64,000 nt of DNA from Anaerocolumna sp. AGMB13025 (GTDB lineage: Bacteria > Bacillota > Clostridia > Lachnospirales > Lachnospiraceae). Positions 21,228 through 30,795 of this stretch are shown one piece after another. The translations under genes were made by a program, and so were the position numbers. The stretch's first letter is position 1, and every line of letters begins with the position of its first letter. The notes beneath the pieces are model-generated. The model was not told where the DNA came from and made no database searches. It was given only the letters and a program-made list of their open reading frames with translations. The DNA is taken from assembly GCF_029689925.1 (NCBI RefSeq), contig NZ_CP121445.1, positions 1,357,001-1,421,000 of the forward strand, written 5' to 3'.

Positions 21228-23228
21228 ATGAAATTAAAATTCCATTTTACTAATATAAGAAATCATACTGTTTTTATTAAGTTTTTAGGAAATATGTTCC
21301 TGATATTAATTATTCCATTTCTGATTCTATTAATCATGTATTCCGGTCTAAATTCAAAAATTAAAGATCAGACGTATGAACGCAATCTTGGGGTTTTGGA
21401 AAGCAGCGTTCAGAAGATAGAGCTACTTTTTGACAATATGGATCAGATATCCTTTTATCTTAATGATAACATTAATATTATTAATTATTATAATGTAGAT
21501 AGCGTTTCTATGAAAAACAAAACGACGGATATGATAAAAGCACAAAAAGACCTGGCGGCTATGAAAGTTGGGAACAATGATATATTAAATATTCAATTAT
21601 ACTCTGAGATGAGTGATACACTGATTGATTATTTTACGAATGCATTATATGCTGACCGTTATTATGGAAGCAGTTTTTCACTGGAAGGTCTGAACTATGA
21701 GCAGTTTAAAAATAAGTATCTTAAACAGAAGTCTAATATAACTTACCACTATGAAGAAATGAATACGAACGGTATGACGAATGAAGTACTGGTTTATGAC
21801 CGTTATCATGCCGGTGTAAATATCGGGAAAGGTAATAACAGGATTATTTTTTATATTAGCAAGGATAGAATGCTGCAGTTTTTTACACCACTGGAATATC
21901 AAAAGGATGGGTTTATCTGTATGCTGGATGAAAACGGACAAGTACTTTTAAGTAATAATCCGGGTGATTACTGTTTGAATCAGATAGACAGCAAGGCATT
22001 TGATACAGACAGCGGGTATACAAATCTAGTTATTGACGGCAGAAAAATGTTTGTGACTTATTACCGCAGCAAGGTCAGAAACTGGTTATGTCTGGAGGCT
22101 ATACCCGCTTCTAGGGTACTTACAGTTACAAATGGGTTTCGGGCACTTATGCTTTGCCTTTTGCTTCTGGCAGCAATAGTTGGAACTTTGCTTGTTTTAT
22201 TAATGGCAAGGAAACTCTCAAAGCCGATAATTGAAGCAAGTGATATTCTTGGACATCAGGATAAAAAAGTCCATATGGAGGATTTTGTAGAAGAAATAAA
22301 AAAACTGGTAGAACATAATACGGATTTAATGGAAAAAATGCAGCAACAGATTTCAATCATGCGAACGGAAGCTATTTATAAACTCTTGACAGGTAAATGC
22401 AGCAATGAAGCGGCAATCCTTGAAGTTTTAGATAAAATTGGTATCAAAAAGAGTGCAGCTCATTATGTCATCCTTTTGGTGACCTGCAACGATATCAATG
22501 TGGATGCCCAGCTTGAGGATATTAGTGCTCAAAAAGTATATCTTGATAATATAATCAGACAGCAGGATTTCAATGAAATACAAGATATTTATCATATTGA
22601 TTTTGAGAGGATGGTTGTATTTTTAGCATCGGAGGATACCTCGGCAAAGTATGTCAGAGAGAGAGCAGAGAGTCTTGTTCAAAACGTCATGGAAGTCATT
22701 GAAAAAAATATTTTTTACAGTATTTCTGTAGGAGGCGATATTGTGGACGATGCATTAAAACTGCCGAAAGCTTTTATGCATGCCCAACGGGCTTTAAATA
22801 TTCCGCAGAATGTTTTTGGAATCCGTAAAGTTCAATGGTACGCCAGAGCGAAGCAATATATGGATATGGAAATCCATGAGCTGAGTATCCAGGATGACGA
22901 TTATATATCATTGCAGAATTTGGTAATGATTGAAAAGGTTAAGGAATATATCAAGGAGAATTACAGAGATCCTCAAATGTCTTTAACTTCAGTCGGAGAG
23001 GAATTCTGTATTACAGAAGTGTATCTGTCCAAATTGTTTAAAAAGGCTACAGGCGAGAACTTCTCTAAATATATAGAAGGCATGAGAATGAAATATGCAA
23101 AAGAATTAATGGATCAAAATAATAAAGTGGCGGATGTAGCAGATATGGCCGGATATAATTCTCCTCAGGTATTCCGCAGGGCATGGAAGCGCTATTATGG
23201 AGGAACGCCCTCTGAAAATATACGATAG
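21228..23228 (+). CDS. Membrane-anchored AraC-type sensor-regulator
   Basis: A single-chain receptor of 666 aa. Membrane segments near residues 16-38 and 305-330 bracket an extracellular sensor domain of about 260 residues. A cytoplasmic linker domain follows, and the C-terminal ~100 residues carry AraC helix-turn-helix motifs (VGEEFCITEVYLSKLFKKATGE; VADMAGYNSPQVFRRAWKRY). It likely senses an external sugar and directly activates nearby operons, a layout common in Paenibacillus and Lachnospiraceae. AGGGGTG before 21228 favours that ATG over the one at 21210. It sits between the second importer and the GH29/GH42 genes, its probable targets. Confidence 0.9.
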   Translation: MKLKFHFTNIRNHTVFIKFLGNMFLILIIPFLILLIMYSGLNSKIKDQTYERNLGVLESSVQKIELLFDNMDQISFYLNDNINIINYYNVDSVSMKNKTTDMIKAQKDLAAMKVGNNDILNIQLYSEMSDTLIDYFTNALYADRYYGSSFSLEGLNYEQFKNKYLKQKSNITYHYEEMNTNGMTNEVLVYDRYHAGVNIGKGNNRIIFYISKDRMLQFFTPLEYQKDGFICMLDENGQVLLSNNPGDYCLNQIDSKAFDTDSGYTNLVIDGRKMFVTYYRSKVRNWLCLEAIPASRVLTVTNGFRALMLCLLLLAAIVGTLLVLLMARKLSKPIIEASDILGHQDKKVHMEDFVEEIKKLVEHNTDLMEKMQQQISIMRTEAIYKLLTGKCSNEAAILEVLDKIGIKKSAAHYVILLVTCNDINVDAQLEDISAQKVYLDNIIRQQDFNEIQDIYHIDFERMVVFLASEDTSAKYVRERAESLVQNVMEVIEKNIFYSISVGGDIVDDALKLPKAFMHAQRALNIPQNVFGIRKVQWYARAKQYMDMEIHELSIQDDDYISLQNLVMIEKVKEYIKENYRDPQMSLTSVGEEFCITEVYLSKLFKKATGENFSKYIEGMRMKYAKELMDQNNKVADVADMAGYNSPQVFRRAWKRYYGGTPSENIR

Positions 23229-23419
23229 AAGTGTTAAAATATGATAATTATAAGGCTTGATAATAATATGTCGCCTACTAATTTTCCTGATTTTTTTCAG
23301 CTTTGATGACACTTTGGACGGTATGATACAGGAAGTATGTTGAGTTTTATAACTTAATAATTAAATAGAGTTGCAGAAATAGTTTAAATAAAAAATTTCA
23401 TTTGAAAAAAGGAGTTAGT

Positions 23420-25135
23420 ATGGAACAAGAAGATAAGAAAATATGGTGGCAGGAAAGCAGATTCGGTATGTTTATTCACATAGGTATCTATAGTCTGAAA
23501 GAAAAAGGCGAATGGGTCATGTATGTTGAACAGATTCCGGTAAAGGAATATGAAGAGCTGGCTAAGGAATATAACCCGGAATTATTTGATGCGGAAGAAT
23601 ATGTTAAACTTGCTAAAGAAACGGGTATGAAATATATAGTCGTAACCGCGAAACATCACGATGGCTTTTCCATGTTTAAAACATCTGTCAGTCCTTACAA
23701 TATTGTAGACAGCACGCCCTTTGGCAGAGATATTATAGCTGAACTTGCAAAGGCATGTGAAAAATATGAGGTGCGGTTATGCATTTACTATTCACACGTT
23801 CGTGAATGGCATCATCCCCATGCACAGAGCTTGGAGATGCATTCTCCGTACAGATATGGAAATTACGGGAATTTTTGGGATTATCCGGATGAAAATAAAA
23901 AGAATTTACAGATTTATATTGATGAATTTGATAAGCCGCAGCTTAAGGAATTGCTGACCCAGTACGGTCCTATAGGTATAATCTGGTTTGACACCCCCTC
24001 CCTTATCCGGCCTGATCAGGCACAGGAATTAATTGAATTAATTAAAGAACTCCAGCCTGATTGTTTAGTGAATAGCAGGGTAGGTGACAATACAGATACA
24101 GATTATTATAGTCTGGGTGATTGCGAGGTACCTGATTTTAATACCGGAATAGATTTTGAAACACCCATGACGATTTGTAATGACTGGGGCTATAATAATA
24201 AGCCTGATAACCATTACCGTGATGTAAAGGAACTCTTACATAACCTGATTGATATCGTCAGTTTGGGAGGAAATTATCTGTTGAATGTAGGACCTGATCC
24301 CAAAGGGCTAATACCAGAGGAAGCCCAGATCAGGTTAAAGGCAATTGGAGAATGGATGAAAGTTAATAAGGAATCGGTCTATGCCACCAAGGCATCCCCT
24401 TTTCCGGCTAAGCCCTCCTGGGGAAGAATTACAAGTAAAGACGATATTCTTTATCTCCATGTATACCATTGGAATAAGGAAATAACTCTGACGGGTATAA
24501 AAAGTAAAGTAAAAAAAATAACTTTACTGGCCGATCCAGAAAGAGAAATCTCCTGGATACAAAAACCATGCGGATCACTTGGATATGAGAGATTAACAAT
24601 TCTTTTATCAGGTATTGCACCGGATTTAAATGCCACAGTAATAAAAGTACAGTTTGAGGATAGGATGCAGTTGGAAAAAAGAATCATAGAGGATGATTCC
24701 GGCTGTATAGAACTTCCAGTTTGTCTTGCAGATATACAATCTTCTGACGGTAAACCGGAGGCAGCGGTTACTATTACAGGAGTTGTAAGAAACTGGTTTT
24801 CAGAAAAAGATTCATTTCACTGGGAATTCCTGTGCGAGCATCCGGGAGAGTATGAGGCTGAAGTCGCCATAAGTACAGGTTTTCACGGAATCTGGGACTT
24901 TGGGCATCAGGCAGTTTTACAATTTGATTCCCAGGAGAATATATTCAGAATAGAGGATACCGGAATACCTACTGCCGGATACCAAAAGAGAACGTTTCAG
25001 GCGGGCCGGATACAAATCAAAACGGCAGGGCTGCAGCGTATAACAGTAAAAGCATTAAACCTCTCACGTAAAAACGGGCAGGGCTTTCAAATGTCAGCCG
25101 TTAATTTAAAACCAATTAGTAAGAACAATTTATAA
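23420..25135 (+). CDS. GH29 alpha-L-fucosidase
   Basis: Second family 29 enzyme, 571 aa, no signal peptide. The barrel shows WWQESRFGMFIHIGIYS, the AKHHDGFSMFKT fucose-recognition motif and IIWFDTPS with the nucleophile Asp near residue 191. SLGGNYLLNVGPDPKG marks the end of the barrel. About 220 further residues form C-terminal beta-domains, longer than in the gene at 15684, so the two enzymes are likely not redundant. AAAGGAG precedes the ATG at 23420, which is preferred to the in-frame TTG at 23402. It lies 21 bp before the GH42 gene, consistent with removing fucose from galactosides. Confidence 0.94.
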   Translation: MEQEDKKIWWQESRFGMFIHIGIYSLKEKGEWVMYVEQIPVKEYEELAKEYNPELFDAEEYVKLAKETGMKYIVVTAKHHDGFSMFKTSVSPYNIVDSTPFGRDIIAELAKACEKYEVRLCIYYSHVREWHHPHAQSLEMHSPYRYGNYGNFWDYPDENKKNLQIYIDEFDKPQLKELLTQYGPIGIIWFDTPSLIRPDQAQELIELIKELQPDCLVNSRVGDNTDTDYYSLGDCEVPDFNTGIDFETPMTICNDWGYNNKPDNHYRDVKELLHNLIDIVSLGGNYLLNVGPDPKGLIPEEAQIRLKAIGEWMKVNKESVYATKASPFPAKPSWGRITSKDDILYLHVYHWNKEITLTGIKSKVKKITLLADPEREISWIQKPCGSLGYERLTILLSGIAPDLNATVIKVQFEDRMQLEKRIIEDDSGCIELPVCLADIQSSDGKPEAAVTITGVVRNWFSEKDSFHWEFLCEHPGEYEAEVAISTGFHGIWDFGHQAVLQFDSQENIFRIEDTGIPTAGYQKRTFQAGRIQIKTAGLQRITVKALNLSRKNGQGFQMSAVNLKPISKNNL

Positions 25136-25156
25136 AATAAGAAGGGTAATGAAAAT

Positions 25157-27196
25157 ATGAATATGATGAGCATGAAAAAGATACCATACGGTGGTGACTA
25201 TAATCCGGAGCAGTGGGCTCCAGAGGTCTGGGATGAAGATATGCGTTTACTGAAACTGGCGGGTATTGATATTGTAACACTCAACGTGTTTAACTGGGCA
25301 AGCCTGCAAAGAGATGAAGAGACCTATGACTTTTCAAAGCTTGATCAAATTATCGAGAAAGTTACAAAGGCAGACCTGAATATCTGTATGGGTACCTCAA
25401 CCGCTGCGCATCCGGCATGGATGGCAAAAAAATATCCGGATATACTTCGGACGGAGTGGAATGGTATGAAAAGAAAGTTTGGCGGCAGACATAATTCCTG
25501 TCCAAACAGTCCAACTTTCCAAAAATATTCGGTGCTGTTAACAGAGAAACTTGCGCAACGTTATAAGGGGCAGAAGAATATAGTTGCATGGCACGTAAAT
25601 AATGAGTACGGCGGTAAATGTTTCTGTGAAACCTGTGAAAAAGCTTTCAGGGTATGGCTGCAAAGAAAGTATAAAACCCTGGAAACCCTGAATCACGAAT
25701 GGAATACAGCGTTTTGGGGGCATACGTTCTATGAGTGGGATGAGATCGTAATTCCCAATGCCCTGAGTGAAGAATTTGCCGAAAACAGGACTATGTTCCA
25801 GGGGATATCGCTTGATTACGCAAGGTTTAGCAGCGACTCCTTATTAGAAAATTACAAAGCGGAATACGAAGTGATTAAAAAGTATATACCAGAGGCAGTA
25901 ATTACTACAAACCTGATGGGTACCTATAAGCCCCTTGATTACCAGAAGTGGGGGGAATACATGGACTTTATTTCTTATGATAATTATCCCGGAAATGAAG
26001 AGACACCAGCCTATATTGCAATGAAACATGATCTGATGAGAAGCCTGAAACAGGGTAAACCCTTTGCATTAATGGAACAGACTCCAAGCGTATCGAACTG
26101 GCTTCCCAATAACAGTCTGAAACGTCCGGGGGTATTACGGTTATGGAGTTATCAGGCAGTTGCACACGGAGCGGATACGGTGATGTATTTTCAGATGAGA
26201 AGAAGCCTTGGAGCTTGTGAAAAATACCATGGAGCTGTCATTGATCACGTAGGAAATGAGAATACCAGGGTTTTCCGTGAAGTAAGGGAACTAGGAGAGG
26301 AACTGGTACAGCTTGGGGACTGTGTAACTGGAAGCCGGTATCAGGCGGAAGCAGCAATTATTTTTGATTGGGATAACTGGTGGGCAGTAGAATATTCGGC
26401 AGGTCCCAACCAGAATCTGAAATATCTGGAGGAGTTTTTTAACTATTATGAAGCCTTCCATAAGAATCATGTGCCGGTGGATTTGATATCCTGTAAGGAT
26501 GATTTTAAAAAGTATAAGGTTATTGCAGCTCCGCTTTTATATCTGATAAAGCCAGGAGTGGCACAGGCACTGGAAGAATTTGTACAATCCGGAGGGACAT
26601 TAATCTCAACCTTTTTCAGCGGATATGTAAATGAAAATGATTATGTGACCCCAGGCGGATATCCTGGTGAATTAAGAAAGCTCTTAGGCATATGGGTTGA
26701 AGAAATCGATTCCTTACCAGTTAATAAATTTAATCATTTTGTATATAAAGGGAAAGAATATCCTGCAGGTATGCTGTGTGATTTACTGCATCTTGAAAAA
26801 GCAAGAAGTTTAGCCGAGTATGGAGAAGATTTTTATCAGGGCATGCCAGTACTGACCTGCAATGAATTCGGAATGGGTAAGGCTTATTATGTAGCTGCCA
26901 GGTCAGACGCGGATTTTTATAAACGTTTTATTCTCGATCTCTGCTTGGAAACAGACATCAAACCTTTGATAGAAATCGATGATAATACCGTTTCAGAAGG
27001 TGTTGAAGTAACGGTGAGAGAGAAGGAAGGTACCAGATTATGGTTCTTATTAAACCATAATAGCATGCCGGTGCAGGTAAAAACTCCGGTGGATGGAATA
27101 AATCTTCTTACAGGAAATGAACATAAAAAGACTGAGATACTTACTATGAAAGAGTACGCCGTTGAAATAATTGCAGAGTCCTCTCGTAAGAATTAA
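25157..27196 (+). CDS. GH42 beta-galactosidase
   Basis: Family 42 enzyme of 679 aa with all three family domains: catalytic barrel (about 8-375; GGDYNPEQW near the start), trimerisation domain (about 390-590) and small C-terminal beta domain (about 615-675). The acid/base is E150 in HVNNEYGG and the nucleophile E307 in ALMEQTPS. A Cys cluster (CFCETC) just after the acid/base fits the zinc-binding site known in some GH42 enzymes. No signal peptide. It would cleave beta-galactosides from imported oligosaccharides, alongside the GH2 enzyme. Confidence 0.95.
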   Translation: MNMMSMKKIPYGGDYNPEQWAPEVWDEDMRLLKLAGIDIVTLNVFNWASLQRDEETYDFSKLDQIIEKVTKADLNICMGTSTAAHPAWMAKKYPDILRTEWNGMKRKFGGRHNSCPNSPTFQKYSVLLTEKLAQRYKGQKNIVAWHVNNEYGGKCFCETCEKAFRVWLQRKYKTLETLNHEWNTAFWGHTFYEWDEIVIPNALSEEFAENRTMFQGISLDYARFSSDSLLENYKAEYEVIKKYIPEAVITTNLMGTYKPLDYQKWGEYMDFISYDNYPGNEETPAYIAMKHDLMRSLKQGKPFALMEQTPSVSNWLPNNSLKRPGVLRLWSYQAVAHGADTVMYFQMRRSLGACEKYHGAVIDHVGNENTRVFREVRELGEELVQLGDCVTGSRYQAEAAIIFDWDNWWAVEYSAGPNQNLKYLEEFFNYYEAFHKNHVPVDLISCKDDFKKYKVIAAPLLYLIKPGVAQALEEFVQSGGTLISTFFSGYVNENDYVTPGGYPGELRKLLGIWVEEIDSLPVNKFNHFVYKGKEYPAGMLCDLLHLEKARSLAEYGEDFYQGMPVLTCNEFGMGKAYYVAARSDADFYKRFILDLCLETDIKPLIEIDDNTVSEGVEVTVREKEGTRLWFLLNHNSMPVQVKTPVDGINLLTGNEHKKTEILTMKEYAVEIIAESSRKN

Positions 27197-27262
27197 GTGC
27201 TGAAAATAACATTTGTGAAGACGAAAATAACATTGTGAATAGTTTGTACTATTCATATGGAA

Positions 27263-27311
27263 CCTGTCCTGAAGCTGTATTTTTATAACAAGTTTCAGGA
27301 CAGGAATTTTT
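27263..27311. terminator. Bidirectional terminator between convergent GH42 and epimerase genes
   Basis: CCTGTCCTGAA (27263-27273) pairs with TTCAGGACAGG (27294-27304), an 11-pair stem, followed on the plus strand by AATTTTTAG. The two flanking genes converge here, so one hairpin may serve both. Confidence 0.75.
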
Positions 27312-27337
27312 AGGGGTTACTTAGAAGTGAAAAGACA

Positions 27338-28219
27338 TTAAAGTACGGTTAGATCAAAGGAAAGTTCCTCTGACTGGTTCGGAGGAAGAATCTTAACCCC
27401 TCTTTTTTCCTCAAATACATCGGATTCATCATTACAGGTAGAGATACCTGTCCAAGGTTCCATTGCAACAAAAGGTCCGTCATTGGAGCTTGACCACAGA
27501 ATGAAATAATCAAAGTCAGCAAAATCTATCCGGATTCCCTTTTTAGTAGCCGGATTGGTAAGTTTAGCAGAACGTGATTTTAACTGGTCAAATATTAAGG
27601 CGTCAACGCTGAAATAACTGTGTTTCAGTAAAAGAGTAGTTTCATTATTAAGAACACTCAGACGGTTATCGACATTAACAAGACCCGTTGCAGGTATCGA
27701 TTCCGGACATAAGGCTGTTTCAGGCTGTTCAAATTCAATTACATAATCTTCGAAGGTTTCGCCTTTTTGAAGAGGACAGTTAAAACCTGGATGTCCTCCA
27801 ATAAAATATGGCATTGGGATTGAATTTTTGTTAATTACCTTATAGGAGGTTGTAATTGTCTTTTCCTTAAGCAGGTAAGTAATTTGTAATTCAAAGTCAT
27901 AAGGGAATCTGGCTTTGAACTCTTCCTTGGAGCTTATGGAAAAAGTAATGGAATCCGAAGACTGACCTACATATGTAAATTCCGACTTCCTTACCAGTCC
28001 GTGTCGTTCCATGGTACAACTAAGCCCTTCGCCGATTTGGGCTTTCTTATCTCTTAAGCTTCCGCAGATTGGGAACATGACCGGTGCCTGACCTGACCAG
28101 TAAGCAGGATCTCCCTGCCATAAATATTCAATTCCTTCTAAATCCTGAATCGAAACGATTCCGCCACCCATAGAATCAAACTTAACGGTTACCTTGTTAT
28201 TACTTAATTGATATTGCAT
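27338..28219 (-). CDS. Aldose 1-epimerase family protein (LacX-like mutarotase)
   Basis: A 293 aa beta-sandwich protein of the galactose-mutarotase-like fold. The FPICGSLRDKK, HGLVRKSEF and FIGGHPGFNCPL segments match the LacX branch, whose lactococcal member is encoded with the tagatose-6-phosphate pathway genes. It would interconvert alpha and beta anomers of galactose or a related aldose in the cytoplasm. GGAGG precedes the ATG at 28219, which is preferred to the ATG at 28231. It is divergent from the aldolase gene at 28506, so the promoter region and its LacI-type operator may serve both. The exact sugar is unproven. Confidence 0.88.
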   Translation of the reverse strand: MQYQLSNNKVTVKFDSMGGGIVSIQDLEGIEYLWQGDPAYWSGQAPVMFPICGSLRDKKAQIGEGLSCTMERHGLVRKSEFTYVGQSSDSITFSISSKEEFKARFPYDFELQITYLLKEKTITTSYKVINKNSIPMPYFIGGHPGFNCPLQKGETFEDYVIEFEQPETALCPESIPATGLVNVDNRLSVLNNETTLLLKHSYFSVDALIFDQLKSRSAKLTNPATKKGIRIDFADFDYFILWSSSNDGPFVAMEPWTGISTCNDESDVFEEKRGVKILPPNQSEELSFDLTVL

Positions 28220-28432
28220 AACTGCCTCCATTCATAGTAAAAGCTGGTATTTGGGAACCTTAGTCTGTCAATTCCCATAATAAGGTCATATAACATGGTG
28301 TACTTGTAAACTGTGATAATACACAAAATTTCTCAATAACAGGTATTAAAAAATCCATTTAAACCTAATCATATAAACAAGTTTTTGAAAAGTCAATAGA
28401 AAAATCTATTATGAAAGTAGAAAATTATCAAG

Positions 28433-28460
28433 TTGACATTGACCATATCTGTGATATAAT
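28433..28460 (+). promoter_or_regulatory. Sigma-A type promoter for the aldolase gene
   Basis: TTGACA (28433-28438) and TATAAT (28455-28460) are both exact consensus hexamers separated by 16 bp. It is the clearest promoter in the window. The expected start site, about 28467, lies just before the GAAACGTTTC palindrome. Confidence 0.88.
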
Positions 28461-28473
28461 AAATTTGAAAACA

Positions 28474-28483
28474 GAAACGTTTC
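28474..28483. promoter_or_regulatory. LacI-family operator candidate O1
   Basis: GAAACGTTTC is a perfect palindrome with a central CG, as usual for LacI-family operators. It sits just downstream of the consensus promoter and 22 bp before the aldolase start, a repressing position. GAAACGTTNCGG recurs at 31004 upstream of the FGGY kinase gene, and a LacI-family gene lies between the two. Confidence 0.7.
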
Positions 28484-28505
28484 GGTTTATAAGGAGGATA
28501 AGATT

Positions 28506-29360
28506 ATGGCACTTGTTACATCAGAAAAAATGCTTTTAGACGCCAGAGAAGGCGGATATGCAGTAGGAGCATTTAATGTTGAAAATATGGAGATGGTAAA
28601 GGCAGTCCTTGCAGCCGCAGAGGAACTTCATGCACCGGTAATGCTTCAGACCACTCCTTCTACAGTTAAGTATGGCTCACTTGAAACTTTTGCAGCTATC
28701 GTAACCGCAGAAGCAAAGAAAGCCTCTGTACCGGTGGCACTTCATCTGGATCATGGAAGCAGCTTTGATCTTGCGGTAAGAGCCATAAAAGAGGGCTATA
28801 CATCAATTATGATTGACGGTTCCCATGAATCATTTGAGGCTAATATTGAGGTAAGCAAAAAAGTAGTTGAAGCTGCCAGACCAAACGGTATCCCGGTAGA
28901 GGCAGAACTTGGCAAGGTAGGCGGTAAAGAAGATGATCTGGAAGCAGAAGCAGATACCAATACCGATCCACTCGAAGCAAAAGAATTTGTAGAAAGAACC
29001 GGAATCACTTCTCTTGCAGTTGCGATCGGAACAGCACATGGTTTCTATAGTGGTACACCGGTACTTGATAAAGAAAGACTTTCAGAAATCAGAAAAGTTG
29101 TATCTATCCCTTTAGTACTGCATGGTGCCTCAGGATTAAGTGATGAAGACGTAAAAGACTGTGTAAAAAGAGGAATCTGTAAAGTGAATTTTGCAACAGA
29201 ACTGCGGGTTGCCTATACGGACGGAATTAAGGAAGTACTTAAAGAAAAGCCTGATACCTTTGATCCTAAAACCTTAGGAAAAGCAGGTATGGAAAAAGTG
29301 AAAGAGTTGGTAAAAGGCCGCATTTTAGTTTGCGGAAGTGATAATAAGGTGATAAAATAA
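28506..29360 (+). CDS. gatY: Class II ketose-bisphosphate aldolase (GatY/KbaY/FbaA family)
   Basis: Zinc-dependent aldolase of 284 aa, the length of tagatose- and fructose-bisphosphate aldolases. LHLDHGSS gives the catalytic D82 and zinc ligand H83; AHGFYSG and VLHGASGL give H178 and H206. It would split tagatose-1,6-bisphosphate (or fructose-1,6-bisphosphate) into DHAP and glyceraldehyde-3-phosphate. Tagatose bisphosphate is favoured because GatD-like and PfkB genes follow, but no GatZ-type partner is present. AAGGAGG precedes the ATG and a consensus promoter with a LacI-type operator lies upstream. Confidence 0.9.
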   Translation: MALVTSEKMLLDAREGGYAVGAFNVENMEMVKAVLAAAEELHAPVMLQTTPSTVKYGSLETFAAIVTAEAKKASVPVALHLDHGSSFDLAVRAIKEGYTSIMIDGSHESFEANIEVSKKVVEAARPNGIPVEAELGKVGGKEDDLEAEADTNTDPLEAKEFVERTGITSLAVAIGTAHGFYSGTPVLDKERLSEIRKVVSIPLVLHGASGLSDEDVKDCVKRGICKVNFATELRVAYTDGIKEVLKEKPDTFDPKTLGKAGMEKVKELVKGRILVCGSDNKVIK

Positions 29361-29378
29361 TTAATATTATCTATATTT

Positions 29379-29630
29379 GATTTGAGAGTCAAAAGCCTAA
29401 TTTAGGTTGTAAAATGAATAACCCGGTATATATATTCATTTTGTCTACCTTACCTTCCTGCGGCATGTCCTTTGTAGAGCCTCATAGATGCAAAAAGCAT
29501 CGCACTGCTCAGCTTTTTGCTGAGTCTCTAGTCGGACATAAACAGCCTTGTCAGCCGGTCTACGTCAAAATGAATATATATACCGGGTTATTCATTAATT
29601 AATTTTTTTGAAGCTTTTGACTCTCAAATC
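29379..29630. mobile_element. 252 bp foldback (MITE-like) element between aldolase and LacI genes
   Basis: GATTTGAGAGTCAAAAGC (29379-29396) is the exact reverse complement of 29613-29630. Further in, a second arm pair (about 29412-29443 and 29568-29598, around ATGAATAACCCGG) is also complementary, and smaller hairpins fill the middle (AGATGCAAAAAGCATC; CTCAGC/GCTGAG). ATATTT lies directly outside both ends (29373-29378, 29631-29636), consistent with a target duplication. No transposase is encoded. It accounts for most of the 350 bp gap and could also end or attenuate aldolase transcription. Confidence 0.72.
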
Positions 29631-29687
29631 ATATTTGAAAGTATTCATAATTAAAATTATTTATAGACACATTCTTATTTGAGGCAT

Positions 29688-29728
29688 TATTCAAGGTCAC
29701 CTGGGATATGCAATGGCTGTAAATTATG
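29688..29728 (+). repeat. Leader hairpin motif, copy A (before the LacI gene)
   Basis: TATTCAAGG, TCA, CCTGGGATA (29688-29708) forms a nine-position stem with one mismatch and is followed by TGCAATGGCTGTAAATTATG. The same arrangement precedes genes at 33734, 45747 and 53565. Here the ATG equivalent to those starts (29726) is out of frame with the LacI gene, so this copy looks decayed or has a different role. Confidence 0.65.
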
Positions 29729-29784
29729 AATCGTTGAAATTATATAATAGATATTATTTTATTAAAAAGGCAGGTAGTATAGCA

Positions 29785-30795
29785 TTGGTAGCTACGATTA
29801 AAGATATAGCAAAATACACGGGACTTGGACTCGCAACGATTTCCTCTTATTTAAACGGAGGAAACGTCAGGGAAGAAAACCGGAAAAAGATTGAAGCGGC
29901 AATAAAAGAATTGAATTTTGAGGTAAACGAAGTAGCAAGGGGATTAAAGACGAACCAGACAAAGACCATAGGAGTTGTGATCCCGGAATTGAATATTAAT
30001 TTTTGTACCGAAATCATAACGGCTATGGAGGATGTTTTAAGAAATCATGGTTACGCCACCATTGTCTGTGACTGTAGAACAGATAAAGAGCTGGAGAAAA
30101 ATGCAGTAGATTTCCTATTTCGGAAAAGAGTTGACGGGATTATTAATATGCCGGTGAATTCTGACGGCTCCCATTTAAGCTGCTTTCGAAAAGCCGGTAA
30201 ACCAATTGTTTTAATTGACCGTAAAATCAATGGAATTGACTGTGATTATGTTTTAGTCGATAATCTTACCGCAGCTAAAAATGCCATACAAAAGCTGATA
30301 GACCAAGGACATACCAGAATCGGCATGGTTGGCGGACCTGAGGATGTATTTACAGCTCAGGAAAGAATGCTTGGCTATAAACTGGCTCTGATGGAAGCAG
30401 GTATTGTTCCGGAGGAAAGGCTGATCGAGCATGGTGACTATACGATTAATGGTGGTGTCCGGTGTCTGGAAAAACTGGTTAAGAATAATAAAGACATGAC
30501 GGCAGTATTTGTCTCTAATCATGAAATGACCATGGGCGTAGTGATTGGCATCAATGAACTGGGAGTCAAAATACCGGAGGAGCTTTCTGTCATCGGTTTT
30601 GACTGTACAGAATTTGCAAGGGCTTGTAAACCAAGACTGACCATAGTAACCCAGCCCAAAGAAGAAATCGGTAAAAATGTAGCAGAGTTGATTCTTAAAA
30701 GAATTGAAGAAAATAAGAGTGAACAGGAAATAGAATATAAAATGCTGAAACTCCAGACCGATATTATGGAAGGGAACTCAGTAAAAAGAGTTTAG
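29785..30795 (+). CDS. LacI-family transcriptional regulator
   Basis: DNA-binding repressor of 336 aa from the TTG at 29785; an in-frame ATG at 29713 would add 24 residues that LacI proteins do not normally have. The helix-turn-helix is ATIKDIAKYTGLGLATISSY, with a hinge at EVARGLKTNQTKTIGVV. The rest is the two-lobed sugar-binding effector domain (DGIINMP, LIDRKI, SVIGFDCTEFA). It sits between two GAAACGTT-type palindromes at 28474 and 31004 and is therefore the likely repressor of the aldolase and of the kinase-dehydrogenase-PfkB-reductase run. The inducer may be a phosphorylated or free polyol or ketose; this is inference. Confidence 0.92.
   Translation: MVATIKDIAKYTGLGLATISSYLNGGNVREENRKKIEAAIKELNFEVNEVARGLKTNQTKTIGVVIPELNINFCTEIITAMEDVLRNHGYATIVCDCRTDKELEKNAVDFLFRKRVDGIINMPVNSDGSHLSCFRKAGKPIVLIDRKINGIDCDYVLVDNLTAAKNAIQKLIDQGHTRIGMVGGPEDVFTAQERMLGYKLALMEAGIVPEERLIEHGDYTINGGVRCLEKLVKNNKDMTAVFVSNHEMTMGVVIGINELGVKIPEELSVIGFDCTEFARACKPRLTIVTQPKEEIGKNVAELILKRIEENKSEQEIEYKMLKLQTDIMEGNSVKRV

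Noticed and set aside
28474..28483. CcpA cre site
   Set aside because: Only the central CG and flanking As fit the cre consensus; the matching site at 31004 and the LacI gene between them favour a dedicated operator.
29414..29602. 62-codon plus-strand ORF between the aldolase and LacI genes
   Set aside because: It lies wholly inside the foldback element, has no ribosome site and owes its openness to the inverted arms.
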